A stretch of 64,000 nucleotides of DNA from Tetracladium setigerum (taxonomy: Eukaryota > Ascomycota > Leotiomycetes > Helotiales), in assembly GCA_031472005.1 (NCBI GenBank), contig PZJY01000008.1, positions 2,604,001-2,668,000 on the forward strand. Direction: 5' to 3'. The position numbers and the translations under genes were made by a program. Of the stretch, positions 35,345 to 47,414 are shown piece after piece (positions within the stretch are counted from its first letter, which is position 1; the number at the start of each line of letters is the position of its first letter). The notes beneath the pieces are model-generated. The model saw only the letters and a list, made by a program, of their open reading frames with translations, searched no databases and was not told where the DNA came from.

Positions 35345-36629
35345 ATGGGAGCAGCCAGGATGGATAACTCCGGTCCCAAAAGCGTTGACGGGTTTGGGTT
35401 GGAGAAGGGAGGCGCAGAAGAAAGACCTGCGGCAGAGTATGGGTGGGATAATATGCGAAGATGCAAGGAGAGAAAAGGTTTAAACCTGCGGGTAAGCATC
35501 TCCTGCAATTGGAATACAGATCTCTAACATATACCCAGGTGTTTATTGCCTCCTGTATAATTTTCTTGCTCTTGTGGCATTGTGGAACTCTTAATTCTGC
35601 AATTATCGTACAGCCACCGCGACATGTCCTCGGCGTGCCACAGTATGTATTAGACTATGGTGAGTACATGCCTCCGATTTTAGATATCACCTAACAATTG
35701 CAGCTCCACTTGTCTGGCTCGACGAGGAAGAATCCTATTTCCCATCCGACATCTCCGCTCAGGTTGCTAATACAATACCGTACAAGAATCGAACGGAGCT
35801 CAAATCATACCCCCAGCCTCTTACCATCATTAACCTTGACCTTCTCAACAACTTTGGAAAAAATGGCACAAATATATTCCTCACATCTGCGATTGACGTC
35901 CGAGAGGAACCCGCGTTCTTCGAAGGAGTTGTTCCATCCTCCTCAACACACAAGACGGATTCCGCAATTTCTTGTTCCATCATAATCACAAACCAGGGAA
36001 ATGGCACTGTGGATGCATTCTACATGTATTTCTATGCCTTCAATCTCGGAAATGTGGTGTTGTGGCACGAACTGGGCGATCACATTGGGGACTGGGAGCA
36101 TAACATGATTCGGTTCAAGGATGGTAAACCAGTACAGATGTGGTTCTCCCAGCATGGGAATGGGCAAGCTTTTACTTATGAGGCGGTGGAGAAGATTGGA
36201 ATTCGGCCGGTGTCTTACTCCGCCCGAGGATCACACGCCAATTATGCAATTCAAGGAACGCATGACCATCTTATTCCAGATTTCAACGGACCCATCGGGT
36301 TCCTTTTGGATTACACCTCTAAGGGCACGCTTTGGGATCCTACACTTTCCACTTACTTCTACAACTATAATGTGTCATCTGTTGAAGTTGGCGAACCGGG
36401 AGAATTCGAAAGTATTGACGAATCCCCAGTTGCAGCGATGAGATATAGGGGTAAATGGGGAGACGAACAGTACGCAGATGATGATCCACGTCAACCGAAA
36501 AAGTTCTTTGGATTTAGTAAATATGTGGGAGGCCCGACCGGACCCATCGACAAACAGCTGCACAGAAAGTTGATTTGTCCTAATAATGGGATTCCTTGCA
36601 TTGTTAGGAAAGCTTTGTCAGTTGTTTGA
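35345..36629 (+). CDS. Vps62-family protein (397 aa)
   Basis: Three exons (35345-35491, 35539-35659, 35704-36629) join in frame to 397 residues. One membrane segment (VFIASCIIFLLLWHC) lies near residue 50 behind a short basic cytosolic part, suggesting a type II membrane protein. The rest is the Vps62/DUF946 domain: WLDEEESYFPSDISAQ, GNVVLWHELGDHIGDWEHN, QMWFSQHGNG, SARGSHANYA. The family is named for a yeast protein needed for vacuolar protein sorting; the biochemical role is unknown. Length and order match fungal homologues. Several NxT/S sites lie on the predicted lumenal side. No break. Confidence 0.85.
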
Positions 36630-37576
36630 GAGTGGATTTGAGTTGAAAGATACCCGTGCTAGATTGCATATTCTGGATTTGGCGTTTTGCAAGGGCTGGC
36701 GTGCTTTGGAGTTGCGGTATACGTTAGCATCGAGTTTGAGGATATCTGGGACAAGAACTTGTATTGGTGGGCTGACCATTCGTTGAACTTGATCACATCA
36801 ACTCAGTATTTTGCAAAGGAACTATTTTGTTACTAGGAGGACAGTGTTCTCAGTGCCATTGACTGATCTGTTGCTCAAGCCGTCCAACTATTATTCCAAG
36901 AGGATTTTACAGGGTTCTAAAGTAAGAACTATGGTGTTGACGTTAGGATTGATATTAAGGCAGAAGAAGTTTGAAGCAATGCTCTCAATTCTCGGAGACG
37001 AACTGGGCCAGAGATTGAAAGCGGGTTGGAGGAAGCTTCTAAGATCATGCTCTGCAAGTCTCAAGGATCGAGTTGATCTATTTCTCGCATGCACACGCGC
37101 GGGAGACTCGAATACGCTTTGAAGTTTACAAGAGAATACGAGCCGCAGCCGAGAGCGAGACAACGTGATGCGATTCTCCCATCGTGCATCAAACGTTACC
37201 AATCATACCGCACATTTTCTTCGTTATATTGCGTTCGGTTGCATCCTCTATTCACATCAGCTGAGTAGGGAACACTTCCCGAGAAAGACTTTGCTTTCGT
37301 TCTTTGCTCTTATTTACCCCAGCTTCTTCAATGCCTCGGTCCTCAAATCAAATCGAACGCTGTCTGCGAGTCTCGGCTCTTCCACTTAATTTGACTAAAA
37401 TGAGAAGATTGTAGTTGTTGAAATTATTTATTACTTCGCTTGCAAACGGGCCTGACCCCAGATTAATATATATCAATGTGTTTTTGGCTAAATGCGGATT
37501 CCTCCCCTCCAACCAAATTCGGGCGGTCCGAAGAAGCGGGACCCTATAACAAGTGAAACATATTCCCCTTTCAATC
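36630..37576. other. Intergenic
   Basis: No gene recognised. Upstream region of the AA9 gene. Confidence 0.5.
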
Positions 37577-37584
37577 TATATATA
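37577..37584 (+). promoter_or_regulatory. Candidate TATA element of the AA9 gene
   Basis: A TATATATA run lies about 170 bp upstream of the ATG at 37751, a distance like that of the element before the BAS2-like gene. Confidence 0.4.
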
Positions 37585-37750
37585 CTAAGTCTTTGCTGGC
37601 CAAGAGATTTGAGAGTCACAAGTATGTCTATTTCTTCAATATCATCGCACTGAGGTACATCAGAGATTTGTATAAAAACACACAGGTATGACCTCTTCAT
37701 GTCACTCGTATTTCCTCCTCATTCACTCATAGTCTCACAGAACCGCAGCC

Positions 37751-38842
37751 ATGAAGAGCTCTAGCCTTTCTCTTCTTTCATTCCTGCTTCCTGTTATTTC
37801 AGGTCACGCCATTTTCCAGCGCGTTTCCGTCAATGGAGTAGACCAAGGTCTTCTCAATGGAGTACGATCACCTTCGAGCAACGATCCCGTTCAAAACGTC
37901 CAGTCTCAAGACATCACCTGTAACGTTGGGCTTCAAAGCCCAGTTTCCACAGCTATCATTCAGATTCCCGGGGTGCTCAGGTAGGAGCACAGTATCAACA
38001 TCTTATTGGTGGTCCACAAGGTTCCAACGATCCCGACAATCCAATTGCTGCCAGTCATAAAGGTCCCCTTACTGTTTATTTGGCCAAGGTGCGTTTCTAT
38101 TTCCATGTCAAGATGTTGCTGACGTTGTAGGTTGCCAATGCCGGTACTTCTGGGACGACTGGACTTTCATGGTTCAAGATTGCCGAGGAAGGCTTCAATA
38201 CCGCAACATCAAAGTGGGGAGTTGACACTTTGCTTGCTCAAAATGGATGGTGGTACTTTACATTCCCATCTTGCATCGCTCCAGGTCACTACCTGATGCG
38301 TGTTGAGTGAGTTTTATGATCCACGCTCTTTCCTTAGCCCTACTAACAACTCCAGAATCATCGCACTTCACTCTGCCTATACCACCGGCCAAGCACAATT
38401 CTACCCAGCTTGCGCCAATATCGAAGTTACTGGCAACGGAGCCTTCACCCCCAGCAGCACTGTCAACTTTCCTGGTGCATATTCCGCGACCGACCCGGGC
38501 ATCAAACTCAACATCTACGGAAACACAGGCACTGCAAATAACAATGGGCAGCCATACAAGATTCCAGGACCAGCGGTCATCACTTGCCCATCGGGTCCTC
38601 AAACCACCGCCACCACTGCTGTGCGAACAACCACAACACTGATTACAACGACTTCTGTGCGAACTTCAACTGCCATTCCTCAAACCACGAGTTCAAGAAC
38701 GACAACTACAACAACCGCCACCACTGGAGCTGGAGCGCCACTTTGGGGACAATGTGGTGGAGGAACCTGGGCTGGGCCGTTCACTTGTGCACAAGGTACT
38801 TGTGTTGCTCAATCTCAATGGTACTCCCAATGCACGCCTTAG
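37751..38842 (+). CDS. AA9 lytic polysaccharide monooxygenase with CBM1 (about 333 aa, one frame break)
   Basis: Exons 37751-38088, 38131-38306 and 38356-38842. The signal peptide ends at Gly18, so the mature enzyme starts at His19 (HAIFQRV), the first copper ligand. The second copper His is in SHKGPLTVYLAKV, and the axial Tyr in AQFYPACANIEV. AA9 enzymes cut cellulose oxidatively, using copper and O2/H2O2. After the catalytic domain come a Thr-rich linker of about 55 residues and a C-terminal CBM1 (LWGQCGGGTWAGPFTC...QWYSQC) that anchors it to cellulose. The frame breaks at the G4 run 37970-37973; one extra G restores the family sequence (GAQVGAQYQHLIGG). As other core genes break the same way, an assembly error is more likely than loss of function. 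Probably induced on plant material. Confidence 0.85.
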
Positions 38843-40030
38843 GCGTGGAATTTGAAAGATTTGGGAACTGAGTTGATCGAGTGATGGGGAAAGACTACGA
38901 GAGATAGGTTCTTGTTTAACACCCATGTACTTGTTCACTAAAGAGCTTTTCTCAATTTCTCATTTCTTTCAATGTGTGGATTTTGAAAACATACTTCGCA
39001 AAGCTTTTTGTCAAGCGAGATGATAGACGAATTAAGATTTGTACTTTTGAACCTTGACAATATTGCAAATATAAGTTTCTAGTTTCTACATCTAGAGAGT
39101 TGGATATATTTTAAACCATCACGCGAGCGTCTATTTTCGATTGCAGCGATTGGATTAGGTCTTTTTAACTCTGTCATTTTCAGCCGCCAAGCTGCGAGTT
39201 GTCGCTTGTACGATGGTTCAAGTTCAGCCCTACGAAGGCTGGACACTCTTAAATTCAATGACAAGGCTAATCTGACTGCACAAAGTAGAAGACTTCGTCC
39301 GGAGTGGGAGTAAAGTTGACTGTAGTGCAAGAAGACAACCGGACTAGAAGGTAACATTGCATGATTTTCATTAGAATATGGGGCCATCTAGGCATATGTT
39401 TTCACCGCAAATCAATGTACTTGGTATCAGAATCAGAAATCTCTGTATCAGTACAAAGCATCCACTTATTACCGATATTTAGGTATTTCGGAATATGGCC
39501 AAACCTGGTAATAGCCCGGCCTGGTTTTTAGTTTTATTGTTTGCCAAAGCCTTGCACAAAAATCAACGTTTGGTTATGTCATTTCAGCCCATAGGGAAAA
39601 ACCTCACTAAGATAATATAAACTGTCTTATAACTTTACCAAACACGCCAAACTCCGAGGCTGGACAGTAGTATTATGAACAAGCCGGTTCTCCAGATTGT
39701 TTTAGAAAATCTTGAACCAGAATTGATTTTTCCATGTCTTGGCACATCCCCAAAATCAACCTCCTGGGGCCCGAGGCGCATACCACTGCATATGTCTATT
39801 TGCTAGAGGCAAATTATATCATAACCAAGAGAATTTCTCGAAAGCTTCAGCCTCCAGCAGCATACTGGGCGGTAAACTCACTCTTGGCACAGTCATCCAC
39901 AGCTCACAACAGAAAGAAGAAACACTAGCCAAATATCGTCATCAATTCCTTTCTCTGCTCGTCTCTGTCGTTCGTTCTGATTCTTCTCTTTCTCTACAGC
40001 TGTGAAGTTTCGAGTACCAGCAACATCAAC
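38843..40030. other. Intergenic
   Basis: About 1.2 kb; short frames only, nothing supportable. Confidence 0.5.
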
Positions 40031-41280
40031 ATGTCATTCAAGTCCCTCTTCTTCGCCACTATCGCGGTACTCGCAACTTCGAGATTTGCCCAGGCTCAGC
40101 GTCCATAGACTTCGGAGCTTACCTTATGTGATTGGTACACCAAAGCCCTTTTGAAAGATAACACCGGCGAGAACCAACTCAAGTATATTACCCTTTTTGT
40201 GAACACTGCTATGATTGGGAATTGTACGTCTCTATGCCCTCTTAATTTCTTAGTTCAATCTAAATTGACTGACAACAATATCAGTTACCCCAAATCAATT
40301 CAATGTTACTGTTCCTGGGGTCCTCACAAACGGCACTATAAATGGCACAAAGGTGGATCTCGCACCCTACTTCAACGGAGCTCTTGCTTCAACTAATACT
40401 GGTCAAATGACTGGCAAACCAGTCAATTTCCTTGATGGAGGGGGGGCACTGCCTCTTACATTAGGAAAGGCATCCAACAACACTCAATCTAAACAACAGT
40501 ATGTCTTTCCTTTTCCCCTCCGAATGCCATCATCTAAGTACACTTCTAGTATGCTATTTACCCATCTTTACCAATTCTTTGGCGACTTCTTTCGATGCTC
40601 CAAACAAGGAACAACAAATTATCCAGCATACGGCGGCCGGAGCTCCCAATACGAAGTCCATAAGTTCATGGGACTCTCCAACATAGAATTCACCTACTTC
40701 GTTCAACAATTTAACCTCAGCGCACTGTCCTTGGGCTTTGTTGGGACAGATATAGATTCTGTTGGTTTGGCTCTCACAAACATGTCCGGCGTGCGATGCA
40801 GCCCAAAATTCGCTATGCGCCCTGAACAAGAACATCAATTACAGGCCATATGTATTGAAGATTCCTGTCCTCTTTCTCCTCGTAGTGGTGGTGTGTGTGT
40901 GCGGGCTACGAGGCCGTAATTCAGCCTGCAAATGTCACTGCTACAGACATTGCGACCTCTTCAGCTTCCGAAAGCAAAGGCAGTAGCGGAGGAAGTAGTA
41001 ATGTCGTTGCGATTGGCATCGGCGTTGCAGTAGCAGGTGCTATTCTTGCGTTGGCGGCGGGATTCCTACTATGGAGAAGGAGGAAGAAGACAACGAAAGA
41101 AGTGGCAACGGCAGAGGCAGAGGGGCCATCGAGCCGCAGTTTGGTAAAGCAGAGTTAGCGGACGATCAGAGAGTGTTGGAGAGCGAGGAGAAGTCAAAAG
41201 AAGGCTTGAAATTCAGTGTTGAGAATACCTCGGGTGCGCATGAGTTGCCTACGGAGGTAACACAGTATGAGCTTGCTTAA
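40031..41280 (+). CDS. Conserved fungal secreted/single-pass membrane protein (several breaks, possibly a pseudogene)
   Basis: Exons 40031-40223, 40285-40498 and 40550 onward. A signal peptide (SLFFATIAVLATSRFAQAQ) is followed by TAG at 40106-40108. The same frame then continues with an ordered extracellular domain: SELTLCDWYTKALL, LAPYFNGALAST, VNFLDGGGALPL, THLYQFFGD and SQYEVHKFM. I recall this as a conserved but unnamed fungal secreted family. Next come a Ser-rich stalk, one membrane segment (VAVAGAILALAAGFLLW), a basic stop-transfer stretch and a cytosolic tail ending TQYELA. The frame also breaks at the GT repeat 40891-40900 (one unit too many) and at the G4 run 41122-41125. The last may be an assembly error; the TAG and the GT gain are not of the undercall type. 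Function unknown. Confidence 0.6.
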
Positions 41281-41625
41281 ACGTGTGTTATGAGAGGGCT
41301 GCAGTCTGCTTCGTATTGTGTTTTGCGTGTTTGGAGATCAGTGTACAATTCAATTCCAAAAAAAGTATCTATTTGCACTTAAATCATGGACGAGTTACCT
41401 AGCAATCAATATTCATCCGCGTATCACTGACAAAATAAAGAAGTGATTGTCGTCCATAACTCCGACACATACACAAACACTACACAACCTTGGCATTGTT
41501 CAGACATACGATCTGATCAATTTATAGTTCTTAATACTGTCTTCGCGTCTGTCTACTAGGATCCGCAATTGCCGCCTTTATTTACCCTGAGTTCAGCGGG
41601 AAAAAAGGACAGGTCGTCAACAGGT
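41281..41625. other. Short intergenic between converging genes
   Basis: 345 bp, no gene seen. Confidence 0.5.
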
Positions 41626-43016
41626 TCATGCTTCCAACACTGTTGAAACGATAGACAGTACCTCTTCCCTCGCATCAACAACGTGAACATCAAACCAACC
41701 GCCTTCCTCAATAGCAACGATGGCGCCATCAATGCAAACTCGTCTCCACTTCCAATCGTTTCCACTCTCCTTCATTGATATCTTCACCTGCTTGACCTTC
41801 TCATACCCTACCTCTTCTCTCAGCACATGCTTTCCTCCATCGTATGCACTGGTCATTACATCCATCGCCTGCTTTCCATCCAGAGGACCAAAATGAATGA
41901 GCCTCAACTGCCCATCAAGCGGGGTACTATCTGGCGATATGGTGAAACCTTTCTCTAGGTTGGAAACCAGGGTCATAAGTAAGTATCCGTGCTCGGATCT
42001 CCCCAACAACTGCTTCCCCCCCTCGTAATCTCAACGTCAGCCAGATATGCATGCGCAGACCTGTTCTCAGGAAACAGTAGATTGTTGGCAACAATCCCAA
42101 ATCTCTTGTCCCCGTGCTTTCGGTATTCCGTGGTGTCCGAATCTGCCACCAAGGTGGAATGAAGTCCATAGCTGGCAACTACGGCACCGTAGAGAGAATC
42201 TTGGTGTAGTTTTATGGCATCTCGACCTTCATTTGTGAGAAGTCTGGAGCCAGGTGAGAATTTGGCCTGAAATATAGGAAGTGAGCGAGGTTTGCCATTG
42301 ATAAGTGTTCGCAGGCTCTGGATGTAGATTGATGGACTTGGCGACTGTTTGTGGAGGGAGTGGAACAGAGCGTTACCCGTTCCGAGCGGGAATAGGACGA
42401 CAACTGGTTTTGTGTATGTTCTTTATTGAATTAGCTTGGAAACGAGGACATGGGAGATCTCTCACTCTGATTGTTCGGTTTCTGAAAGTGGGTTGATTGT
42501 ATCAACAATTCCCCCATCACCACTCAGCATCAGCACGGTTTGTTTCTTTCCTCCGTTCGCAGCAGGTTGTAGAGTCCCAGCAACGAATTCCTTCAAGGAT
42601 TTTGCACTTTTCGTATGAATGATGTTCAGTCTGGATCCCGGTAATCCGATTGCATCCAGGACAGGCAGCAAGATCTCCTCCGAAAACTGCCCCGCGAGTC
42701 CCGTTCCGGATCTGGTGGAAACCAGAAGAGTGACTTCGTAAGCCTCCTCAAGATAGGATGGCAGGCCTTTGGAAAGCCACTGATCCAGAAACTCTTTGGG
42801 AAGTATCGAAGCGTGCGTTTCTCGCAACTCAAATGGCTTGTCCTCCCCCACAACTTGCAAGCTCAAGATCTTGTATCCGCCGGAGCTCCGACCATCTTCA
42901 ACGACGGTGATTACATGATCATCTTTGATTGTGTATGCTCCTGCTCCCCATTCGAGGATTCCATTGGAGTAGGAGGACTCCATCACGATGGGTGCATCAT
43001 GTGGCATGTTGGGCAT
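41626..43016 (-). CDS. Diacylglycerol/sphingoid-base kinase family protein (about 448 aa, one frame break)
   Basis: Two exons (43016-42466 and 42420-41626). The DAGK catalytic signature is present: TVLMLSGDGGIVDTIN (nucleotide loop, split from the rest by the intron) and LFPLGTGNALFHSL. The family phosphorylates diacylglycerol, ceramide or sphingoid bases; fungal LCB kinases are the nearest well-known members, with motif wording SGDGG instead of GGDGT. The C-terminal part (VSNLEKGFTISPDSTPLDG, WKWRRVCIDGAIVAIEEGG) is the beta-sandwich lid domain. The frame breaks at the G7 run (42016-42022); an eighth G restores it. This is a core gene, so the break is probably an assembly undercall. The intron branch site is GCTAATTC. 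The start at 43016 is the first in-frame ATG, but a further 5' exon cannot be excluded. Confidence 0.75.
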
Positions 43017-44899
43017 GTGCGGAGATGTTGTCGATGGAGGGTTGAAGTTGGTCTCACAGCTGAGGTTTGCGGATGTTTAGGCATGGTGACATTTGAAGCT
43101 GGGTGTGCTCCGGTGTTGCGCTTCACTTCAAAGGAATAATCCATGAGGGAAGTGACGCGATACTCACCTTCCTCTCGGATCAATCGCCGAAGACGCAGAG
43201 TCTTGATTATTTTGCATTATTTCTTATGCAGGAGGTGCCTACAGTACCTATTTGTCTGATGTTTATACTGTACAGTACAGGCCAAGTACGGTTATGCAAC
43301 AAGCAGGCTCGGACATCTACCTCCAATCATATAACTCTGTTTCACTCCTAATCTTAAGGCCTCAGCCACATCTGGGGACGAGTTCTTTTAGTCATTTTTG
43401 TCGTATTTACATACTGTGGCACTCTAATGACACGGAGAAGAAAAAAATCTCCTCGCCTTGCCAAGAACAAGAACAAACACTTTCTCGGGCGGGTGATGTG
43501 ATGGAGGGGTCCTTCCTTGTCCTTCTGCCCGATGAGATCATTATGGACAACCCCACTACGGAGTAGGTACTAGGTAGTAGTAGGTATCTTAATTCTCGCA
43601 CTACTATCTATCGTGTGTTTTAACTTTGAGGTTTACACCATTTCACCGTGCAAAGACTCAACTGCCGTTCTCATAATGATTGCTAATAATAAAAAAGATT
43701 ATGGCCTGGTAAGCAGATCAGCCAGATCATACATTCCGCACGACTACGAATAATGCGCCGATTTCCACAACCCGTATCAATTCCTTCACTCACTCTCCCT
43801 TCCTCTCTACTCTGCCGAGATACCGTTGTTCAGCTTCTCAGAGATCGGTTATTGAGCGATTTTCCAGTTGTCGTGTGCCCCGACTTCACCCTGCATACCC
43901 CCACTACTCGTCCTTTGTTTTTGTTCGCTTCCAAGACGGCCAGCCTTCTCGGTGAGGCTTTTCTACGTATGCGATGCACTCACTCCTAGATACTGTTTCC
44001 CAGCACCATCCAGACCTTTCCAGCGTGTTCCCAAAAGTGGCGGTGACCTCAGGAGTGACGATTTTCCCTTCCTCCCAAGACGATCCAAGAAGTATCTAAG
44101 AATCTAAGAATCCATTATTGCTGTAAGCCGTTGCAAAGGCCCCGCATAAACATTTGCTTGCCTCGCCTTTTCACCCCGACACAAGGTTTGAGCCTAGAAC
44201 TTGGAGAGGTCAACAACAATAATAGTAATACATGGTCCTTGCGGTGTTATGAAATGCAATCAATAGTACTAGTACATGGCAAAAATGATCATGGGAAATC
44301 CATTATTGTTATTATGATTATTATTATGGCATCACCAACAGACTTTGACTTGACCAGTGACTTTAAAAAAGCTTTCTCGGCAACGACGTAATCATATGGC
44401 CAAAGCAAAGCCACCGCTCTCTCACCCTCTCTCACTACTCACTCTCTCTCTTGCGCCTAGATCAGGCTGTGCACAACATCTCGATAATCACCAGGCTTGG
44501 CGGCAAAGATGAATCATCCTTCACCCCCGGAATAGCTTCCATCCTCGACGAAGCTATTCGGAAGTAGGTCAGTACCTATAGTAACAGCAATAGTAGTGGG
44601 GGCTGCGGCAGGTGGCGAGAATAATGGTGAAAATGGAATGTTGTCTGCAGTTCTTCGCCCTTCCGCGTGAATTTCGCGATGCATCACGATCGCTAGTTCG
44701 CTCGCTAGTGGAAAGTACATAAGCAGGTGCCTTACTCAGTCTCCCCGAGCTTTTCCTGCCCCTCTTCCTTATCACACAACACAACACAACCACAACACGA
44801 ACAAACACCAACATTCGATCAACATCAATTGACTCTCTAGTCCATCAACAAAGTCTCTCAAACATAACAACTATTCAATCTTCCTCCTCCTCCGTCATC
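43017..44899. other. Intergenic, divergent promoters
   Basis: About 1.9 kb between the lipid kinase (minus) and GNAT (plus) starts. Short frames only. C/T/A-rich leader sequence (ACACAACACAACACAACC) precedes the GNAT start. Confidence 0.5.
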
Positions 44900-45639
44900 A
44901 TGGCTGACACCACTCAACCCCCCACTACCGCTCCCGTCTCGAATACCGTCGAGACCGCCTCCTCCTCCTCCCGTTTGGACAATGTCCGCCTCTTCTCCGC
45001 CCACTACCCAATCCTCCTCCGAACTCCCGAGGAGAAGGATGCCACCGAGGTTCACCAAATCACCTCCGACTCCAACATCTATGACCACAACAACTGGCTG
45101 GCTCGCCGTGCTTCCATCTCCGAGGCTGACGCCCTGCAGCGAATTGAGAAGATGCGTGGATATGCTGCCATGACCCCCCTGCACGCATTGAGTTGGTCGT
45201 TGTCCTTCTCTCTGCCCCAGGTGCTGATGAGGAGGGCTCAATTATTGGATTGAGCGGTATCCGCGAGTTCAGCGAGCGTCCAGGCAAGAAGATTGCCGAA
45301 GTTGGTGCCAGTATTATTGCCGCCCACAAGGACAACAAGGAGTTCTTCGCCGAATGCCTCAGACTCTCCATTGACTTTGCCCTCGAGAGAGCAGGAGCCA
45401 ACGCCATTCAGGTCATGATCCACGAGAACAGCGCCGACAAGTTGGAAATCATGAAGGATTCTTTCGGATGGAAGCGTGGAGCTATCGATGGACAGGGCAA
45501 ATACCGCAGATACGATGCCGATAAATTGAGATGGGTCGAGACAAAGGAGCACATCGCAAAGACGGAACGCAAGGGCGCCGAGGGCCTTGGTTCCAGCATT
45601 GGTAGAAAGTTCAGCAGGTTCCTTGGAAAGGGTAATTAG
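44900..45639 (+). CDS. GNAT-family N-acetyltransferase (about 246 aa, one frame break)
   Basis: The ATG at 44900 follows a C/A-rich leader. The N-terminal 28 residues are Thr/Ser/Pro-rich. The fold follows: ILLRTPEEKDATEVHQI (strand 1, helix 1), then after the break IIGLSGIREF, IAEVGASIIAAHKDNKEF (the acetyl-CoA loop strand region) and FALERAGANAIQVMIHENS...FGWKRGAI, the usual late GNAT pattern. The substrate cannot be told. The frame breaks at the C6 run 45174-45179; a seventh C joins both parts. No introns seen. The C-terminus is basic. Confidence 0.68.
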
Positions 45640-46062
45640 AGCTTTTCTGCTGAAGGTTTTCTTTTTCCTTCTTGGACTTGTTTGGCTGGAGTGGTGAAAT
45701 GGAATGGAATGGAAGCAGAATTATGAAGCAATGACGATACGAGGCCAGATTTTGTTGGCAACGCGGAAGGGATACCCAAGCGGACGTCAGTCTGAATTGC
45801 GGGAGAGCATGGTTTTTTAATGGAGTGTTTGGTTTTTCGATTGCTTCATGCTTGCCTGGTTTTGGCACTTTAGTTCCAAAACATTAGAATATCACAATTC
45901 AAACGGTTGACCAGAAACTTGATTCTATCGTTTGCAATCCGTGACACTAAAATTCTTTTGTTCTCCTATTCTTGTGACTTCTGCTGTGAATCGTTGGGGA
46001 ATCCGGCGCAACTCAGCCAAATATCTATGTCTATTTTTCGTCTATATGATCTTTGGACTCAT
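45640..46062. other. Intergenic between converging genes
   Basis: About 420 bp with AATGGAATGGAATGG-type simple sequence near 45700; no gene. Confidence 0.55.
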
Positions 46063-47000
46063 CTAATTTTCATACGACATCCTCTCCCCGTCCATACACT
46101 TCCATACCTCCTCCACAATTTCCTTCTGCCCACTCGGCGCGCCACGGACTGCCATATAGCTTCTATCATCCACGCCAATCTCCCAATCCCCGGGATTTCC
46201 GCCTACCATGATCCCTCCACTCTCAACTAGAATGCACCACCCAGCACAAACATCCCAAGCCCAAGGCCCCCTTCCCACCACACATCTTGCACACCGGCCG
46301 CAACAGCCGTAATGTTCAAAGCCGCTGAGCCTAGGGATCGCATTGAATGCACCATTCCACCACCTTGGTCTTTGCTTGCGCCCAATCTCCTGAAAGCCTT
46401 GCATTTCAAGTCAAAGTTGGGCCCGTTTCGTTCGGTACCCCACTCCACACCTACAAGACAGGTACTCAGGTCGACCAAAGGATCTGGATCTTGCTTCAGA
46501 GGGAGCTTTTGTTTTGGTCCTCCGTTCCTGCTTAAATATGACCCTCTCCCCTTTATGCCAGTGTACAACTCATCGGTCGTGGGATTGTAGATGACTCCCA
46601 CCACTGGAACCTTCTCTACTGCAAATCCAAGCGAGATGCAGAAAGCGGGATAGCCATGAATAAAATTCGTGGTACCATCTATGGGTCGCAGATGAATGTT
46701 GGTTCGGAGGTGAGCTTTTGACCTGGATAGTAGGTTTCTTCGCCAATGAACTGGAAGGTAGGATAGGCGGCAAGGAGGCGCTCGTTGACCAACTTTTCAA
46801 TTGCTTGGTCAGTTTCTGTGACGAGATCTGCGGCTGCGCTGGGTTAGCTGGGGGGGACGAAAACTATCTGGGGGAGATTAACAATTCTTTTTGGTGCTGG
46901 AGGAGAGAGTGGAGGGAGTTGCTGATAATTGCTTTCGACCTGCGTCTTGTGCAATTTCAACGAGGAGATCATGGATCTCTTGGAGGTTAATCTCTGCCAT
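46063..47000 (-). CDS. Inositol monophosphatase-type phosphatase (two frame breaks)
   Basis: Exon 1 is 47000-46883 (MAEINLQEIHDLLVEIAQDA...), followed by an intron to the acceptor CAGCGCAG. Exon 2, 46833-46063, carries the Li-sensitive Mg-dependent phosphatase motifs: LVTETDQAIEKLV, IGEET, the metal-binding DP-x-DGTTNFIHGYP, then PWAWDVCAGWCILVESGG (motif 2, WDxxAG). Family members act on inositol monophosphate or related sugar phosphates. Two breaks lie at homopolymers: GGG at 46683-46685, inside the metal motif, and C5 at 46267-46271, just before WAWD. One extra base in each restores the family sequence, which strongly suggests undercalls. Length is about 295 residues, usual for the family. 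Cytosolic, no signal peptide. Confidence 0.8.
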
Positions 47001-47414
47001 AATGATGGGGACGAAAGAAGGGAATGATTGATGTTGTTGTGTTTTGAGGAGGGGACGATGGTGGGGTCGATCAACTCGGAATATTGACGCAAGATGTGGA
47101 TCCAGCAAACACCCTTGCTCCCCGAAATGCAATCGTCAAAGCGATCGGCCAAGAGAGTGAAACATATGCCCAAAACAATTGAAGACAATAGGTATACTGT
47201 GAGAATGAAGATCCGGACCATCTGACTGTAGAGGAAATCCATTGAAAAACTGTAATTCGTAACCTATAAACAACATAAATGCCAACCAACGCCAAATCAA
47301 TCAATATCGAATATCTTCAAGACTTTTGATCTCATATGATATGTACCAAGGCACCAAAGAGAACCATGCTCCATTCGCCATTGACGCTGCCACTCATCCA
47401 ACCCTGCCCATATC
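47001..47414. other. Intergenic
   Basis: About 410 bp between two minus-strand genes; no gene recognised. Confidence 0.5.
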
